Shown here: piece by piece, positions 5,743 to 5,820 of the stretch | Layout: the number at the start of each line of letters is the position of its first letter | How positions within the stretch are numbered: position 1 is the first letter of the stretch | Source: Solobacterium sp. | Lineage (GTDB): Bacteria > Bacillota_I > Bacilli_A > Erysipelotrichales > Erysipelotrichaceae | DNA length: 5,820 nucleotides | Assembly (NCBI GenBank): GCA_017543005.1 | Contig: JAFWEA010000043.1 | Location: 1-5,820, forward strand | Direction: 5' to 3' | Notes under the pieces: model-generated | The model's database searches: none | Told to the model about the DNA's origin: nothing | Seen by the model: the letters and a program-made list of their open reading frames with translations, nothing else | Program-made: the position numbers and the translations under genes

Positions 5743-5820
5743 ATGACTGAGGCAAAAGAGAAGAAACCGGCTTCCACCCGGAAGCGGACAAAAAAGAATA
5801 CAGCGGAAACGGCTGCTGCC
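5743..5820 (+). CDS. N-terminus of an unidentified Lys/Ala/Thr-rich protein, 3'-partial
   Basis: An ATG at 5743 opens a frame that continues for 26 codons to the window end. The other two forward frames both meet a TGA within the first few codons. The visible residues (MTEAKEKKPA, then repeated KR/KK and Ala/Thr) form a basic, low-complexity tail, like the disordered N-terminal extensions of several nucleic-acid-binding proteins. No domain is visible, so no function is proposed. There is no Shine-Dalgarno within about 15 bases upstream, but a promoter-like -10 is close. A hairpin-forming inverted repeat (GCTTCC 5770-5775 with GGAAGC 5780-5785) lies within the early coding part. The true start could lie beyond the window. 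Confidence 0.5.
   Translation, partial: MTEAKEKKPASTRKRTKKNTAETAAA

Overview
This 5.8-kb window looks like ordinary chromosome from a fairly GC-rich member of the Bacillota (Firmicutes), perhaps a gut Erysipelotrichia- or Clostridia-type bacterium. The reasons are purine-rich Shine-Dalgarno sites (AAAGAGG, AGAGAGG, AAGGAG), TATAAT-type -10 boxes in short AT-rich gaps, and the gene families present: a ThrRS-like/uridine kinase fusion, VanZ, and a free-standing B3/B4-domain protein. The taxonomic guess is inference. I see no RNA genes, insertion sequences, CRISPR arrays or phage genes, and no gene-free stretch longer than about 185 bases.

Layout. Positions 1-1569 (+) hold most of a nucleoside (uridine-type) kinase with an N-terminal threonyl-tRNA-synthetase-like part; its 5' end lies outside the window. 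A VanZ-family membrane protein (1544-2035, -) converges on it and the two genes overlap by 26 bases. The gap 2036-2220 separates the divergent vanZ-like gene from a rightward cluster and carries a good -10 box and a 17-base inverted repeat. The cluster is an MFS transporter (2221-3411), a B3/B4-domain protein (3439-4146) and a 115-residue protein of unknown function (4148-4495), spaced by 27 and 1 bases. It ends at a strong hairpin that is T-rich on both strands (4502-4527). That hairpin also ends a leftward gene (4533-5621) for a protein of the archaeal/cyanobacterial-type ornithine cyclodeaminase family (LOR/SDH-related, TIGR00300-like). The gap 5622-5742 carries promoter-like elements for this gene and for a rightward gene that begins at 5743 and runs off the window.

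Functional reading. The kinase suggests nucleoside salvage. The cyclodeaminase-like protein suggests conversion of ornithine to proline. The MFS/B3-B4/small-protein cluster is the least understood part: an exporter or importer of unknown substrate is co-transcribed with a homologue of the PheRS editing domain and an unrecognised acidic protein. I did not find convincing evidence of a new defence or mobile system. The most interesting points are this cluster, the loss of ThrRS metal ligands in the kinase fusion, the short form of the cyclodeaminase-like protein, and the nearly leaderless start at 5743.
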